Part shown: positions 5,128 through 5,185 of the stretch, one piece after another
Layout of the letters: every line of letters starts with the position of its first letter
How positions within the stretch are numbered: the stretch's first letter is position 1
Assembly: GCA_003554505.1 (NCBI GenBank)
Contig: PWGS01000082.1
Coordinates: 1 to 5,185 of the forward strand
Direction of reading: 5' to 3'
Length of the DNA stretch: 5,185 bases
Origin: Desulfonatronospira sp.
Lineage (GTDB): Bacteria; Desulfobacterota; Desulfovibrionia; Desulfovibrionales; Desulfonatronovibrionaceae
The notes under the pieces: generated by a model
What the model saw: the letters and a program-made list of their open reading frames with translations, nothing else
What the model was told of the DNA's origin: nothing
The model's database searches: none
Program-made: the position numbers and the translations under genes

Positions 5128-5185
5128 ATGGATAAAGAAAAAAATCATTTTGTCCTGGCCGGAAGCCAGGCCAAAAGGTTATCAC
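5128..5185 (+). CDS. N-terminal end of a gene leaving the right edge, product unknown
   Basis: An ATG at 5128-5130 opens a frame to the window edge, reading MDKEKNHFVLAGSQAKRLS. It has AGGA 7 nt upstream and a plausible promoter at 5013-5041. Only 19 codons are visible, too few to name a family. The same bases include a 6-bp inverted repeat CCTGGC/GCCAGG (5154-5170), so part of the signal could be structural rather than coding. Confidence 0.4.
   Translation, partial: MDKEKNHFVLAGSQAKRLS
5154..5170. repeat. Short inverted repeat CCTGGC / GCCAGG near the right edge
   Basis: A 6-bp perfect stem surrounds the 5-nt loop CGGAA. On the plus strand it is followed by CCAAAAGG, with no T-tract. It overlaps the putative right-edge reading frame. 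Confidence 0.35.

Noticed and set aside
5107..5185. Possible CRISPR repeat or mobile-element end at the right edge
   Set aside because: There are only two 9-bp direct copies with no spacers, and no terminal inverted repeats or transposase-like frame are visible.

Overview
The window looks like an accessory or intergenic-rich stretch of a chromosome from an anaerobic, Desulfobacterota-like bacterium. That placement is inference. It rests on the style of the hybrid histidine kinase and its C-terminal receiver (the phrases 'NMPGMGG', 'ASGYSAN' and 'KPYQ'), a periplasmic c-type haem sensor domain, and an 'acaggattaacaggatt'-type intergenic repeat. No rRNA, tRNA, CRISPR array or intact insertion sequence is visible.

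Layout from left to right. At 2-196 (+) is the C-terminal end of an unrecognised protein cut by the window edge. Positions 197-480 hold no supportable gene. On the minus strand, 481-1121 is a complete type II toxin-antitoxin operon: a ribbon-helix-helix antitoxin (867-1121, GTG start, strong Shine-Dalgarno) overlaps by 7 nt a MazF/PemK-family endoribonuclease toxin (481-873). A near-consensus sigma70 promoter (TTGACA, 17 nt, TATACT) lies upstream among candidate operator repeats. The toxin carries a perfect in-frame 27-bp tandem duplication, which adds nine residues (IDLTEPSGS) directly before the conserved catalytic-arginine segment.

Also on the minus strand, 1411-3951 is a signalling locus. 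It encodes a membrane hybrid histidine kinase (1822-3951, 709 aa from the start with a good ribosome-binding site): TM1, periplasmic Tll0287-like domain with a CxxCH haem site, TM2, PAS, HisKA, HATPase and receiver. A second receiver domain (1411-1844) follows and is broken by a frameshift near 1588-1595. The kinase frame and the frame of the receiver's C-terminal half are the same. One ancestral kinase with two tandem receivers, disrupted by two compensating indels, is therefore possible.

From 3952 to 4648 there is no intact gene. On the minus strand lie two adjoining remnants: the last 45 codons of a membrane protein (4369-4506), and a GTG-started, 41-aa N-terminal piece of a flavodoxin-fold/NADPH-dependent FMN reductase-like protein (4247-4372). 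They overlap by the four bases GTGA, as coupled genes do. The rest holds palindromes and hairpins.

On the plus strand, 4649-4936 is a small soluble conserved-type protein with an excellent ribosome-binding site. The last 180 bases hold a sigma70-like promoter, a G+C-rich hairpin, a 9-bp direct repeat, and the likely start of a gene that leaves the window at 5128.

I do not see convincing evidence of a wholly new system. The points most worth a second look are the toxin loop duplication, the haem-sensing kinase with its broken second receiver, and the coupled gene remnants.
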